64,000 nucleotides of DNA from Blastocatellia bacterium (GTDB lineage: Bacteria; Acidobacteriota; Blastocatellia; Chloracidobacteriales; Chloracidobacteriaceae). The DNA lies in the NCBI GenBank assembly GCA_019695185.1, contig JAIBAN010000022.1:26956-90955 (forward strand). Reading direction: 5' to 3'. Positions 25,411-35,700 of this stretch are shown here, one piece after another; within the stretch, counting starts at the first letter, position 1; every line of letters begins with the position of its first letter. The notes beneath the pieces are model-generated. The model worked only from the letters and a program-made list of their open reading frames with translations, was not told the origin of the DNA and did no database searches. The position numbers and the translations under genes were made by a program.

Positions 25411-26799
25411 TTAGTTTTCCCTGGCTGGCGCAAGGGTATATTTGTCGGAAACTTCGGCGTTGGTACCGGTCAAACGGGCTTTGACATATTCGACCGTGGC
25501 CTTGTCGCCTGCGACTTTGACCCGCATGTGTCCGGAACTGCTGAGAATAGTGCCGGTTTTGTATCCATATTCAGCGGCGCTGTTGGCGGCTCCGTCGCGG
25601 GCAAAGCTTGGCTGCGGCACTTCCTGATAGGCAATGCCGTCCCGCTCCTGATGGACATAGAGGTGGTCATGGCCGTGAAAAACGGCGGAAACCTGATGGG
25701 TGCGCAACAGGTCATGAATCGGCATTGGCCAGCCCGGTCGTTTGGCCGCAAACCCCGGTGTGCCGTCTGCGTTGGCCCCGCCCCATTCATAAAAGGCTGA
25801 AGCTTCCGCGCCGCCCCGCGCATCCTTGCCGTTGCCTCCGACCAGATGGTGAATAAACACAAACTTGTACGGAGCCTGGGAATTTTCCAGCAAGGTCCGC
25901 AGCCAGTTGTATTGGTCCTTGCCGAGCGTCCAGGCCCAGCCCTCCAGGGTTTTGCCGGGGCGGGCGGTCGTTTCGTGATATGGGTCGAGCACAATGAACA
26001 GCGCGTCCCCCCAATTCCAGGCATAGTAATTTTGAGTCAGCGGCCCAGCCGTGTAGAAATCGTTACTCAGCACCTGGGGAAAGTATTTGCGCCGCATCAT
26101 GTTGGACCATTCCGAAATTCCGGCGGCGGAACCTTTGACTGGCCAGCCTGCTTCACCGTCATGATTCCCCAGGGTCAAATAAACGGGAACGGTTTGCCCC
26201 ACCAGCCCGAAATAATAGCGCTGCGCCAGATATTGGGCGGCGGAATCCTGATATTTCGGGTATTTGTCGGTCATGAAGGTGTCACCCAGGTCAACCAGAA
26301 AATCCGGTTTATCGGCAATCATATTGGCCAGGGTGGTGGTATAGACTTTGACATCGCTGTTGGTGTCGAGGTGTGAATCCGCCTGCATGACAAAGGTGAA
26401 ATCGGAACCCGCCGGGCGGGCGGTCCGAAACGAACCGTTCAAAATCGGTTTTTCCCCTGCCACTGTGTAGGTGTACGCCTGATTGGGCTCCAGGCCAGTG
26501 ATTTCATATTCCAGCGGAACCCCGTTTTTGAGTGAAAGCGGAACGTTGCCTCCGCCCGGTTCATAGGTCAGGGTTACCGCCAAATCCTTGTAGGCCAGCA
26601 TGCTCAACGTGACGGATTTTGTGGTGGGCCGGGCCAGCACCACGTCCAAATCGTGTTTGGGCACATCGGTTTTGAAATCACCAACCGGGCCGCCCTTTTG
26701 CCCTTGCACCGTCAGGCCGGACCAGTTGGCCGCCGGACCAACCACCAGGAAAATCCCGGTCAGACACACCAGCAGGCTCAATCGTTTCAGAGTGTTCAT
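25411..26799 (-). CDS. Secreted purple-acid-phosphatase-like metallophosphoesterase (copy A)
   Basis: This 462-aa protein has a signal peptide and a fibronectin-like N-terminal domain (about 45-130). The calcineurin-type phosphoesterase domain carries all the metal motifs: DSH (141-143), GD (172-173), GNHD (211-214), HH (317-318) and GHDH (376-379). It should hydrolyse phosphate esters outside the inner membrane. The adjacent gene (26823-28214) is a paralogue with the same domain order, separated by 23 nt, so the pair arose by tandem duplication and is probably cotranscribed. Confidence 0.9.
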   Translation of the reverse strand: MNTLKRLSLLVCLTGIFLVVGPAANWSGLTVQGQKGGPVGDFKTDVPKHDLDVVLARPTTKSVTLSMLAYKDLAVTLTYEPGGGNVPLSLKNGVPLEYEITGLEPNQAYTYTVAGEKPILNGSFRTARPAGSDFTFVMQADSHLDTNSDVKVYTTTLANMIADKPDFLVDLGDTFMTDKYPKYQDSAAQYLAQRYYFGLVGQTVPVYLTLGNHDGEAGWPVKGSAAGISEWSNMMRRKYFPQVLSNDFYTAGPLTQNYYAWNWGDALFIVLDPYHETTARPGKTLEGWAWTLGKDQYNWLRTLLENSQAPYKFVFIHHLVGGNGKDARGGAEASAFYEWGGANADGTPGFAAKRPGWPMPIHDLLRTHQVSAVFHGHDHLYVHQERDGIAYQEVPQPSFARDGAANSAAEYGYKTGTILSSSGHMRVKVAGDKATVEYVKARLTGTNAEVSDKYTLAPAREN

Positions 26800-26822
26800 A
26801 ACATTGTTCCTCGTGGTCCGGG

Positions 26823-28214
26823 CTATTTGGCAGCCGGAATTTTATAGGTGTGGGAAACCTGTCGGTTGGTGCCGTTGCCCGGCAAAAAAGCGCGGACGTA
26901 ATCAACCGTCACATCAGACGGAGAGACGGTGACACGCAGGTGGCCCGAATTGTTGGCCACTGTGCCGCCATAGGCTTTGGCATTCACATCTCCGACGTGA
27001 TAGGTGGCGTCCGACGGCATCGGCGTTTCCTGATAGGTCACCCCGTCCAGCACCTCGCGGGCATAAAGGTGGTCGTGGCCCTGAAAATAAATCGTGACGT
27101 TGGTATCCACAAACAATTGATGAATCGGTTTGGCCCAGCCGGGGCGTTTGGAAGCAAACAAATTCTGGCCCCGCTTGTCCCGCCCGCCCCATTCGTAGAG
27201 CGTGGCCGAACCGACCGCGCCCCGCGTCTGGCCCAGCAGGTGATGGGCAAACACAAACTTATATTTGGCAGTGCTGTGTTCGAGGGTCTGCCGGAGCCAC
27301 TCGTACTGGGTTTTCCCCAGCGTCCAATCCCACAGGTCTTTGGTTGCCTTGGGGTCAACCGGTTCGTGCCGATACGGGTCAATCACCACAAAAAGGGCGT
27401 CGCCCCAGGTCCAGGCATAATAATTTTGCGGCAGTCCGACATATTTTTCCTCAACTTCATTGCCTGTGTAAAAACTGTTGGGCAACGGGTTCGGATAATA
27501 TTTCAGACGGGCTTTGGTGCCGTAAATCGCCAGGTTGTTGGGTGCATTGACGTTGAGGTAATAACCGCCTTCGCCTTCGTGGTTTCCCAGCGCCAGAAAC
27601 ACCGGGGCCGAGCTGCCCACAATTCCCATAAACGGGCGTTGGTCAAGGTGCAACTGGTCCATTTCCTTTTCGGAGATACTCAGGTCATGGTCGTCGCCAA
27701 ATGTGTCACCCAAATCGAGCATGAAATCAGGCGCGTCCGCCAACTGGTTTTTCATGGCGATTTCATACAGGGTGTGATTGCCTTTTTTATCGTAAATGTG
27801 CGAATCGGACTGAACGGTAAAGGTAAAGGTGCTGCCTGCTGCCCGCTGGGTCTGAAAACTGAATTCGGGGCGGGGCGTAAAAGTTCCTCCGCCCGGTTTG
27901 CGATACTGCATCCGGTAAAAATATTTGGTATTGGCCTGCAACCGGTCCATGACGACTTCAATCCGGTCGCCGGTCTGATAGGTCAGCGTTGGGGTCTGCA
28001 AATCGTATTCGCCGGATTTGAGGCCGTATTCGAAATAGGCTTCCACGGGCGAACCGGCAATCATGTTGATGGTGATGGAATTGTCCGTGGGGCGTCCGAG
28101 CAACTCTGTGGCGGTAAACCTGACCTCGGTGGTTTGCGCGGGAACCAGGAACAACCCGGAACTTCCCAGGACCAGACAAAACAAAACCGACCAAAAATAG
28201 CTTTTTCTTGACAT
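26823..28214 (-). CDS. Secreted purple-acid-phosphatase-like metallophosphoesterase (copy B)
   Basis: Start ATG 28214 (MSRKSYF) follows GGAGG with a 9-nt spacer; 463 aa. The signal peptide is followed by a fibronectin-like domain and a metallophosphoesterase domain. Conserved blocks are QSDSHIYDK, LGDTFGDDH, LGNHEGEGG, FAHHLLGQ and FQGHDHLYAR. The GNHE variant replaces the last acidic residue of GNHD with Glu and may affect metal binding or activity slightly. It shares the gene order and layout of copy A downstream. The separate sequences suggest an old duplication with divergent specificity. Confidence 0.9.
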   Translation of the reverse strand: MSRKSYFWSVLFCLVLGSSGLFLVPAQTTEVRFTATELLGRPTDNSITINMIAGSPVEAYFEYGLKSGEYDLQTPTLTYQTGDRIEVVMDRLQANTKYFYRMQYRKPGGGTFTPRPEFSFQTQRAAGSTFTFTVQSDSHIYDKKGNHTLYEIAMKNQLADAPDFMLDLGDTFGDDHDLSISEKEMDQLHLDQRPFMGIVGSSAPVFLALGNHEGEGGYYLNVNAPNNLAIYGTKARLKYYPNPLPNSFYTGNEVEEKYVGLPQNYYAWTWGDALFVVIDPYRHEPVDPKATKDLWDWTLGKTQYEWLRQTLEHSTAKYKFVFAHHLLGQTRGAVGSATLYEWGGRDKRGQNLFASKRPGWAKPIHQLFVDTNVTIYFQGHDHLYAREVLDGVTYQETPMPSDATYHVGDVNAKAYGGTVANNSGHLRVTVSPSDVTVDYVRAFLPGNGTNRQVSHTYKIPAAK

Positions 28215-28299
28215 TTTTATGATCCTCCAGCTTGGTTTCAAGCAGGTGAAAAACCAGATTCGGAAATTTGTTTCCTGCCTTTGCAGGTGGGGGCAGGAA

Positions 28300-28368
28300 G
28301 TGCGACGGTGGAGTTGTGGTTGGTCAACTGAAAGGGGAGTTCCAGCCTTATTTTACTCACCGTCGCAC
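28300..28368. repeat. Inverted repeat with 11-bp arms
   Basis: GTGCGACGGTG at 28300-28310 and CACCGTCGCAC at 28358-28368 are exact reverse complements with a 47-bp loop. The repeat lies downstream of the gene at 28393-30015 and upstream of phosphatase copy B. It could be a weak terminator or an operator; no further evidence. Confidence 0.45.
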
Positions 28369-28392
28369 GGCTTTCAATTTTTTTCTTCCCAC

Positions 28393-30015
28393 CTATGAGC
28401 GGGTAAACGCAAACGGTGCGGAAACCCGGCCATCCGGATTTTGCACGGTAATTTGGACTACTGTTCCTTTGGGCAGGCTGGTTTTGAGGCCGCTGCCTTT
28501 GGCCATGAGCGAAGTTTCGCTTTGAAAGACGGTTGTTGGGACCGCTTGTCCGTTGACCAGAACCTTGCAGCCGGATTGGAATCCGGTTCCGGTGATGGTC
28601 AGGCTGAAGGGGGCTTGCCCCAGCGTCACGTTGCTGATGGAAAAGGAGGATACCGCCGCGCTGGAAAACAGGTAGTCCGTGTTGGAAATGTACGGGTCCA
28701 GCACGGAGAGAGAGGTAATCACCCCCGAAAAGAGGTACGGCGTTTTGCACACCGTAAAGTCGAAGGCCGTTCCATCCGCATAGGTGCCGGAGAGAATGGA
28801 TTTGCGCAAGGCCATCAGTTTGTCCATCTGGGCCGGGCTCAAACTGGCTTTGACCTGGGCAAAAACAGTGGCGTAGAAGTAGTTGTTATCTCCGTCCAGT
28901 TCACCATATTTGGCCGAATTTTCCAGCACCGTGGCTTTGATCTTTTCCAGCGTGGCGTCACTGGGGCGGGTTGGGGCAATCAGGCTTCGCAGCGCGGCGG
29001 AAATATCGGTTCTGATTTTGATGATATTGGCTGCGCCCGTGATGAGGTTGTCCCGTTGGAGGGCAACCAGAGAAGACATCACTTGCGCCTGTTGCGGCGT
29101 GACATAGCCCTTGGAGCTTTCACAGAGCACCGAACCGGCTGAGGCCGTCAGTTCTTCGTCAATCGAGTAGCCGGGGCGGCCAATCGCCGGGGCATCCTTG
29201 ATATAAAACCCACCAAAGTAGGTGCCGTGCCGTTCCGGGCAAAAATATACGTCGGCATCCACACAGCCGGCATACCACGAGAAAATATCCCCGGCGTAGG
29301 TCATCAGGGCTACTGCCTCGTCGCGGGGAAGTCCGCCGGTTTTGTCCCGCACATCCGTTTCCTTCTTATCAGGCCAGGAGGCCCAGCCTTTGCCCACCAT
29401 CGCATCCAGATAGGCTTTCTGGTCCGGTGTCAGGGAGCGGAAAATATCGGAAAAGACCAGTGCCCGTTCAAAACTGAGTTGCCCGTCCAGTTCATAGAGC
29501 GACCGCGAGACGGCCCGCACCGCTTCCCGGTTGAGGCCGGTGGAACCGGCGGGCAGGTCGTTATCCACCAACCGGCGAAAGGCTTTCATCAGCGCAAACC
29601 GTTTGTATCCATATTCATTGATAGGGCCAACCTGTTGTTTGCCCAGGGTTTTCAGAGTGTCCACCTGGTTTTTGTCCAGAATAAAAAGCACATTGCAGGC
29701 GGCACGGGTCAGAAAGCTGGTGTTGTGCCCCATATTGTTGGGGTCGTTGTCCCGCAAATATTGAAAGCCCCAGTAATCCACCAGTTTGCCCGGCGGGAAA
29801 AAGGACTGGGCTTCGAGATTGCCGGTCATCATGGCAAACCCGTCAAAAGCCAGGGTATTGCGTTGGGCATTGTCCGAAACGGCCTGTTGCAGGTTGAATG
29901 ACCCTTTGCCGCAGGATTCCGGAGCATTGTTTTCCTGAAAGGCCAATGCCGGAGGGGAGAGCAAGGCCAGGATTGCGCAGACAAGTGAAAGGCGTTTGAA
30001 TAAATTGGTTGACAT
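28393..30015 (-). CDS. Secreted protein of unknown function with LTxxQ-like segments and C-terminal IPT/TIG domain
   Basis: Start ATG 30015 (MSTNLFKRLSL) follows AAGGAG; 540 aa. The longer frame to 30171 has no supporting start. A signal peptide ends near residue 25 (ALAFQ). The body has segments of the LTP(D/A)Q..L type, such as SLTPDQKAYLDAM, SLSPAQMDKLMAL and VTPQQAQVM. These resemble CpxP/Spy LTxxQ motifs but are not enough for a family call. It also has paired Cys residues. The last 80 residues look like an IPT/TIG immunoglobulin-like domain (LTITGTGF, NGQAVPT). No catalytic motif is evident. It lies in a block of exported proteins. Confidence 0.7.
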   Translation of the reverse strand: MSTNLFKRLSLVCAILALLSPPALAFQENNAPESCGKGSFNLQQAVSDNAQRNTLAFDGFAMMTGNLEAQSFFPPGKLVDYWGFQYLRDNDPNNMGHNTSFLTRAACNVLFILDKNQVDTLKTLGKQQVGPINEYGYKRFALMKAFRRLVDNDLPAGSTGLNREAVRAVSRSLYELDGQLSFERALVFSDIFRSLTPDQKAYLDAMVGKGWASWPDKKETDVRDKTGGLPRDEAVALMTYAGDIFSWYAGCVDADVYFCPERHGTYFGGFYIKDAPAIGRPGYSIDEELTASAGSVLCESSKGYVTPQQAQVMSSLVALQRDNLITGAANIIKIRTDISAALRSLIAPTRPSDATLEKIKATVLENSAKYGELDGDNNYFYATVFAQVKASLSPAQMDKLMALRKSILSGTYADGTAFDFTVCKTPYLFSGVITSLSVLDPYISNTDYLFSSAAVSSFSISNVTLGQAPFSLTITGTGFQSGCKVLVNGQAVPTTVFQSETSLMAKGSGLKTSLPKGTVVQITVQNPDGRVSAPFAFTRS

Positions 30016-30496
30016 AGGATTTTCTCCTTTTTTGTTGGACATCGGTTTTCTTTCTTCCCGCTCGCCTGCACCACGAATGAAGCGCGGTTTTCTGATTGGA
30101 AATGCAAAAGATGACGGATTCTCAAAGAACAGCCGGTGACAGTTGGAAAATGGGCAATGCAGCCGGGACAAGCCAATCGGGTGCCGTGCCAGCCGTCATT
30201 CCCCATTTCGCAACCGGCGGCGTGGACTTCGGATATACCTGTGTTTTTTTAACCAAAAGGTTTGGCAGGATAGTTTGAAAGACTTGTGACGTTCTTTGCT
30301 TGTCAATGGAGTTTGACTGGTCAAAGAGTTCCAAAACTGTTTACATTTTTTTTGATGCCCAAAAAAATGTACCGACTAAAATCATTTCACACTGCGAACC
30401 TTTGCCGCGCCCGGTTGATTCGGGTTGGTGGCCAACGGGTTCAACCCACTAAAATCCCGGATTTTCCTGCTTTCAGCAAAAACTCAGAAAAATTGT
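30016..30496. other. 481-bp divergent intergenic region
   Basis: It separates a minus-strand and a plus-strand exported-protein gene, so both promoters must lie here. I find AT-rich tracts near 30240-30390, including a run of eight T at about 30342-30350, but no convincing -35/-10 pair. No gene or strong repeat was found. Confidence 0.5.
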
Positions 30497-31144
30497 ATGG
30501 TGAAAAAAACACGTTGGATATTCCTGTTCCTGGCACTGGGTTTGGTGTTAGGCGGTTCCCCCGCAACCAGTGAGGCACGCTGTTCCGGTCAGACGAACAA
30601 GCCTCCGGCGGTTCCTTTTGAGCTTCCCACGCCCCAGGGCTGGCGCACGGAAACCATTCCGTTTCCGCTGGGTTTTGCGCCCTCGCTGCCTTACAAAGGG
30701 GTTGAGGAACTGCGGTTTGCTCCCGGTTTTTTCAAAGCCGGTCAGGAAGATATGTGGAGTTATGTGTTTGTCTGGTATCTGGAAGGCAAACCTGCCTTGA
30801 CCGAAGCCACCTTCCAGAAAGACTTCAAAGCCTACTTTGAAGGGTTGGCCAAAGCAGTCGAAAAACCGGAGAAATTTGACCCGGCCAAAGCGACAGCCAC
30901 CCTCAAACTGGGAAAGGCGGTTTCAACCACAGCAGGAAGAACCGTTTATGAAGGCACGCTCGCAAATTATGACCCCTTTGTGACCCATGACCGGCTGGCC
31001 CTTTTCGTCAAACTGGAAGTCTTGCGGTGTGAAAAGGAAAACCGGACCGTGGTGTTGAGTCAGATTTCACCACAACCGAAATCCCACCCGATTTGGCAAA
31101 CTCTCAACCGGATTTCCCAAGGCTTTGCCTGTGCAATCAAATGA
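30497..31144 (+). CDS. Exported protein of unknown function
   Basis: Start ATG 30497 (MVKKTRWIFLFLALGLVLGG) gives a clear signal peptide; the longer frame from 30425 is not supported. 215 aa. The mature part contains a Cys near its start (ARCSG) and one more pair towards the C-terminus (LRCEKEN, GFACAIK), suggesting disulfides outside the cytoplasm. I recognise no family. The next gene, a lipoprotein-like propeller, starts 100 nt downstream on the same strand, so the two may form an operon. Confidence 0.65.
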   Translation: MVKKTRWIFLFLALGLVLGGSPATSEARCSGQTNKPPAVPFELPTPQGWRTETIPFPLGFAPSLPYKGVEELRFAPGFFKAGQEDMWSYVFVWYLEGKPALTEATFQKDFKAYFEGLAKAVEKPEKFDPAKATATLKLGKAVSTTAGRTVYEGTLANYDPFVTHDRLALFVKLEVLRCEKENRTVVLSQISPQPKSHPIWQTLNRISQGFACAIK

Positions 31145-31244
31145 AATAAAGTTTCCCGGTTGCCGGATTCCAAAGGAAATCAAGAACCGTCACCGGTGGT
31201 TCGGGCTCGCATCACATTTCAAAATCAGGAATAAACGTATTTCA

Positions 31245-32588
31245 ATGAAAATTTTTTTTCGGGTGTTCACCCTTTTTTCAAGTCTTTTCGCTGTAGGCTG
31301 TCTGCCTGTTTCAATGCCTCCCAAGGCCAACCTGAAACCCCTCTGGACCGCTCCCATTGCTTCAAACAATCAACCCTATGTCATCAATGGCAAAGTGCTG
31401 GTGCTTGGCTTTCACGCCGGAAAACCGGAGGAAGCCGACCGGCTGTATGCTTTTGATGCGTCTTCGGGGCGGCAATTATGGGCTTCGGAAATGACCTTTG
31501 CCCGCTGGAGCCACAGTCGGGTCGGGCATGATTTTTGTGTCCAGGGCGTGGTCGGGCCGTATGTGTATGTGCTGGATGAAGCCAAAGACCTGCGGGCACT
31601 CGACCTTGAAACCGGCAGGGTTACGAATGAAATCAAAGCCGATACAGCGGTGGACGACCCTTTTCAGGTCCGCATGATTGCCGCCGGGGTGGTCTATTTT
31701 GTCAACAGCCAATATCAGTTGACCGCGCTCCGGCTGGAAAGCGGGAAAACCGAGTGGCAGACCCGAACCTCCTTGATTCCCAAAAAGACCAAAATTGATT
31801 CGGACGGCGACACCGTTCAGAAAATCCGGGTCGAGGGAAATCATGTGGTGGTGGTTTCAATCCGCTTTATCACCAAAGGCACAAAAAGTGAGACTTGTGG
31901 CACGGTGGAGGGTTTCGACCTGAAAACGGGGAAATCACTGTGGGCCTATCAGACGAAAAACAGCGGCTCCATCACGGAACTGACGTTTGGGCAGGGCAAT
32001 GCTTATGTGCAGGCTACGGAAACCCGTTCAATTCCGGAAAATCCGGGTGGAACCGTTACCTTTGGGGTCAATACGCTGATTGCCCTCGACCTGGAAACCG
32101 GTAAGCAAAAATGGCAGTTGATACCGGGTGGAAACGTGATTCAGGCTGAGGACAAACAGGTTTGGGTGTTTGTTTCAACTTCGGACGAGAAACACAAACA
32201 GGTAACCTGCCACATGGGAGTGGACCCGGCGACCGGAAAGGAACTCTGGCGGCGCAACGTTGAGGAAACCGGCACGTTGGAAAACCAGATGTTGTGGCGG
32301 GCAGCCGGTGAATCCTCCATCAATCTGGAAAAGGAATACAACGGGGACCGGCGCGGTTCCAAAATGCCTCCCGGCAGTTTTATTCCCAATAATGTGCGAA
32401 ACAGTTGGGTGGCCGGTTTTGACCCGCTGACCGGCAAAATGAAGTGGAACAGCGAGCAGCTTCAGGCCACCGATATGTCGGCTGCCTCCCTGGCCGGCGG
32501 GATGCTCTATGTCACAACCCTGGCGGAAATGAAGGAAGGGAAGTCGGGGCTGTGGGCCTATCAGTTACCCGGACCGAAACAGGACTGA
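31245..32588 (+). CDS. PQQ-type beta-propeller lipoprotein
   Basis: Start ATG 31245 (MKIFFRVFTLF); 447 aa. The N-terminal signal ends at a lipobox-like AVGC (Cys19), so it is probably a lipoprotein. Blades carry the PQQ-like pattern: LYAFDASSGRQLWASE, LRALDLETGRV, LTALRLESGKTEWQTR, FDLKTGKSLWAYQ, LIALDLETGKQKWQL and VDPATGKELWRRN. Known members of this fold include BamB and quinoprotein dehydrogenases. No cofactor-binding residues or heme motif are evident, so a structural or binding role is more likely. The stop codon TGA at 32586 lies inside the first heptamer of the following array. Confidence 0.82.
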   Translation: MKIFFRVFTLFSSLFAVGCLPVSMPPKANLKPLWTAPIASNNQPYVINGKVLVLGFHAGKPEEADRLYAFDASSGRQLWASEMTFARWSHSRVGHDFCVQGVVGPYVYVLDEAKDLRALDLETGRVTNEIKADTAVDDPFQVRMIAAGVVYFVNSQYQLTALRLESGKTEWQTRTSLIPKKTKIDSDGDTVQKIRVEGNHVVVVSIRFITKGTKSETCGTVEGFDLKTGKSLWAYQTKNSGSITELTFGQGNAYVQATETRSIPENPGGTVTFGVNTLIALDLETGKQKWQLIPGGNVIQAEDKQVWVFVSTSDEKHKQVTCHMGVDPATGKELWRRNVEETGTLENQMLWRAAGESSINLEKEYNGDRRGSKMPPGSFIPNNVRNSWVAGFDPLTGKMKWNSEQLQATDMSAASLAGGMLYVTTLAEMKEGKSGLWAYQLPGPKQD

Positions 32589-32776
32589 GGGCTTTTTTTT
32601 AGGACTGAGGACTGAGGACTGAGGACTGAGTATTTGATGGTAGCGTGAGTTTATTTTCTACCCAGCGAGGAACCAAGGCAGCCGTTTGATTTGCCAGCTA
32701 AACTCAGTCCTCAGTCCTCAGTCCTCAGTCCTGGAATCGCCCTCAGTCCTCAGTCCTCGGGTTGTCCTCAGTCCTT
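32580..32776. repeat. Heptamer inverted-pair element, GGACTGA type
   Basis: The left arm, 32580-32630, begins inside the stop codon of the propeller gene. The right arm, 32702-32733, has further copies to 32776 that reach the stop of the next gene. The core, 32631-32701, is about 71 bp and similar to the core at 13959-14028. Confidence 0.9.
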
Positions 32777-35700
32777 TCTTTTATCCAATGTCCCAATCTC
32801 ATGCGTGGGAACCACTGAAATGTCCATTGAGGGGGTAAAACCGGTGGGCAGGCTGGAGATGGTGGGACGGGTCATAAACTCCTGGGTGGGGTGGGACAGA
32901 ACCAGATTGCCTTCCTCCGCGCTCAGGTGCCCCAGGGTATCAGAGAGCAGGGCGGCCAGTTCCTTGGCGGTTGGGCGGTCTGCCGGATTTTTGACCAAGG
33001 TTCGGTTGACGATGGCTTCGACTTTCTGGGGAACCACTGGATTGTAGGACCGCAGCGAAGGTGGTGCCTCATGGACATGAGCCACCACCAGACCCACCAG
33101 ACCGCTGGCTCCAATGGCAAACGGCAACCTGCCACAGAGCATTTCAAACAACATCACGCCCACGCTGTAGACATCTGACCGGCCATCATAGGGAAGGTTC
33201 GAAATCCGCTCCGGGGCCAGATAATACGGGGTTCCCAAGATGCTGCCGGTCGCGGTCAGCGAGGCGGCGATTTCACCCATGGAATCTTCGCCGACCATTT
33301 TTGCCACGCCGAAATCCACCACTTTGACGGTTTCACCTTCCGGACCCCGGTTCAAAAAAACGTTTTCGGGTTTGATGTCGCGGTGGATGATACCCAGCCG
33401 GTGGGCTTCGGTCAGCGCTTCACAGACCTGAATGACGATATTGAGGCAGCGTTTAAGAGAAAACGCCTTGTTTTCATGCAGTTCCTCGGAAAGCGTCCGG
33501 CCTTCCAGCAGTTCCATCACCAGATAGGCAATACCTTCGCTGGAAACACCGGAATCAAGTACCTGAATGGCATTCGGATGCTGGATCCGCGAGGCGGAAA
33601 TACCTTCGAGCTTAAACCGCTCGGCAGCCTGCGCCGAATCATTTCCCGGCAGCGGACGAAACACCTTGACCGCAATCGGGCGGTTGAGGGTCAGGTGGGT
33701 GGCCCGAAAGACCACCCCAAAGCCACCGGCTCCGATTTTTTCCTCAAGCCGGTATTTGTCATCCAGCACCGTGCCGGGCAGGGCTTCAGCCAGGGCTGAA
33801 AAAATTCGGTCAGCCCGTTGCTGCGAGGCAATCAATTCCTGGTTTTTTTGTCCCAGTTCGCGGTTCTTCTGGTCCAGTTCGACATTTTGGCGTTCCAGCC
33901 GGGCGGCGGTTTCCGCCTTCAACTCGGCTTCACGGAGCGCCCCCAGAGTGCGTACCCGGTTCAACTGCGAGCGGAACAGGCCGAAAATCACGCCTCCCGT
34001 GGCCAGTGCATACAAGGTATAAGCCCACCATCGTTTCCAGGGCGGGGGAATCACCCGCACCCGGAGGGAAAGGCCGGTTTCGTTCCAGTATCCGTCACAA
34101 TTGGCCGCCTTGACCCGAAAGATATAGGTGCCGCCGTCCAGATTGGTATAGGTTGCTTCCCGCTTGGTTCCGTTTTGAATCCAGTCCTGGTCAAACCCTT
34201 CAAGTTTGTAGGCATAGCGGTTCTTGCGGGAATTGACAAAACTAAGGGCGGCAAATTCAAACGTAACCATGCTTTCCGTATACTCAACGGTCAGTTCGGA
34301 AAGCTGGGAAACATCCGTGGATTGCGCCAATGAGTGGTTGTTTTTGGTAATTGCGGTCAATCGGACCGGCGGCTGATAGGTGTAATCCGTAATCCGGTTG
34401 GGTTGAAACAGGGTGAACCCATTGCTGCCGCCAAAGCACAGTTTGGTTCCGTCGGCGCTGCCACTGACCGAACCGGGCAGGAACTCGTTGCTTTGCAAGC
34501 CGTCGGCGGCTTCAAACAGACGGAAGGTGCCATTGGCAGGTTGGAACCGGGCCAGCCCGTTTTTGGTGCTCACCCACAGATGACCGGAGGCATCGGACCG
34601 GATGGCGCAGATACTGTCACTGGGTAAGCCATTGACCTCTCCGAAAAAAGTGAATTGATCGGTTTGTGGGTCATAGGCCGCCAATCCGTTGCCAGCCATT
34701 CCAATCCAGACTTTTCCCGCCGGGTCTTCAAACAAATCATTGATGGCATAAAGGATAGGTCCCTGGGGGCCGTTGGGTCTGGTGGAAAAACGTTCCAGTT
34801 TTCCGGTAGCCGGGTGAAACCGGTACAAACCGCCATCCAGCAGCCCAATCCAGATGCCGCCGGTGCGGTCCACCAGCACTGCCTGAATCCAGGTTCCGGT
34901 CAGTTCCTGCGAACCAGTGCCAAGCGAAAGAACCTTGGCAAATTGGGCGGTGGCCGGGTCAAACCGACAGAGGCCGCCTCCCAGCGTGCCCAGCCAGAGT
35001 TTTCCTTCCGGGTCCTCCGCCAGGTCAAACACGCGGTTCGGAGTCAGTCCGGCCCGTACCGTGGAATCAAAGGAAAAATTGGTGAACCCTGCTGTGGCTG
35101 GGTCAAAACGGCTTAATCCGGCTCCGTCAGTGCCAACCCAAATGGTGCCTTGATGGTCTGCAAAGATCGTGCGGATTTCATCATGGCTCAGGCTGTGCGG
35201 GTTTTTCGGGTCATGTTGGAAAACCTGCCATTGATTGGTTTCCGGGTCAAAGCGGAAAATCCCCCGGTTGCGGGTTCCGGCCCAGATTTTCCCTTGCCGG
35301 TCGAAGCATAGGCCAAAGGTCTGTTCATTGCTCCGCCCCGGTGCATGGGCGTCGGATGGTCGAAACGAGGCAAACCGGTTGGTTGGTTCGTCCACCCGCC
35401 ACAAACCGTCCCAACTGCCAAACCAGAGGCTGCCCTCCTGGTCCTGGTAAATGACGGAGGTAAATCCAAACGAATCGGATTGTTGTTTGGAAAAGGTGGC
35501 GGTGAGGCGGTCAAAGACGCAGACGCCGCTGTCACGGGTGCCAATCCAGAGTTGCCCCAGATTATCCTCCCGAATCGAATAAACCGTGTCGTCACTGAGT
35601 CCGCCCGTAACCTGTGGGTTGTAACGGAAAGCGGTAAACTGCTGATTGACCGAATTAAAGTAATTCAAGCCGCCGCCATAGGTTCCGACCCACAACACCC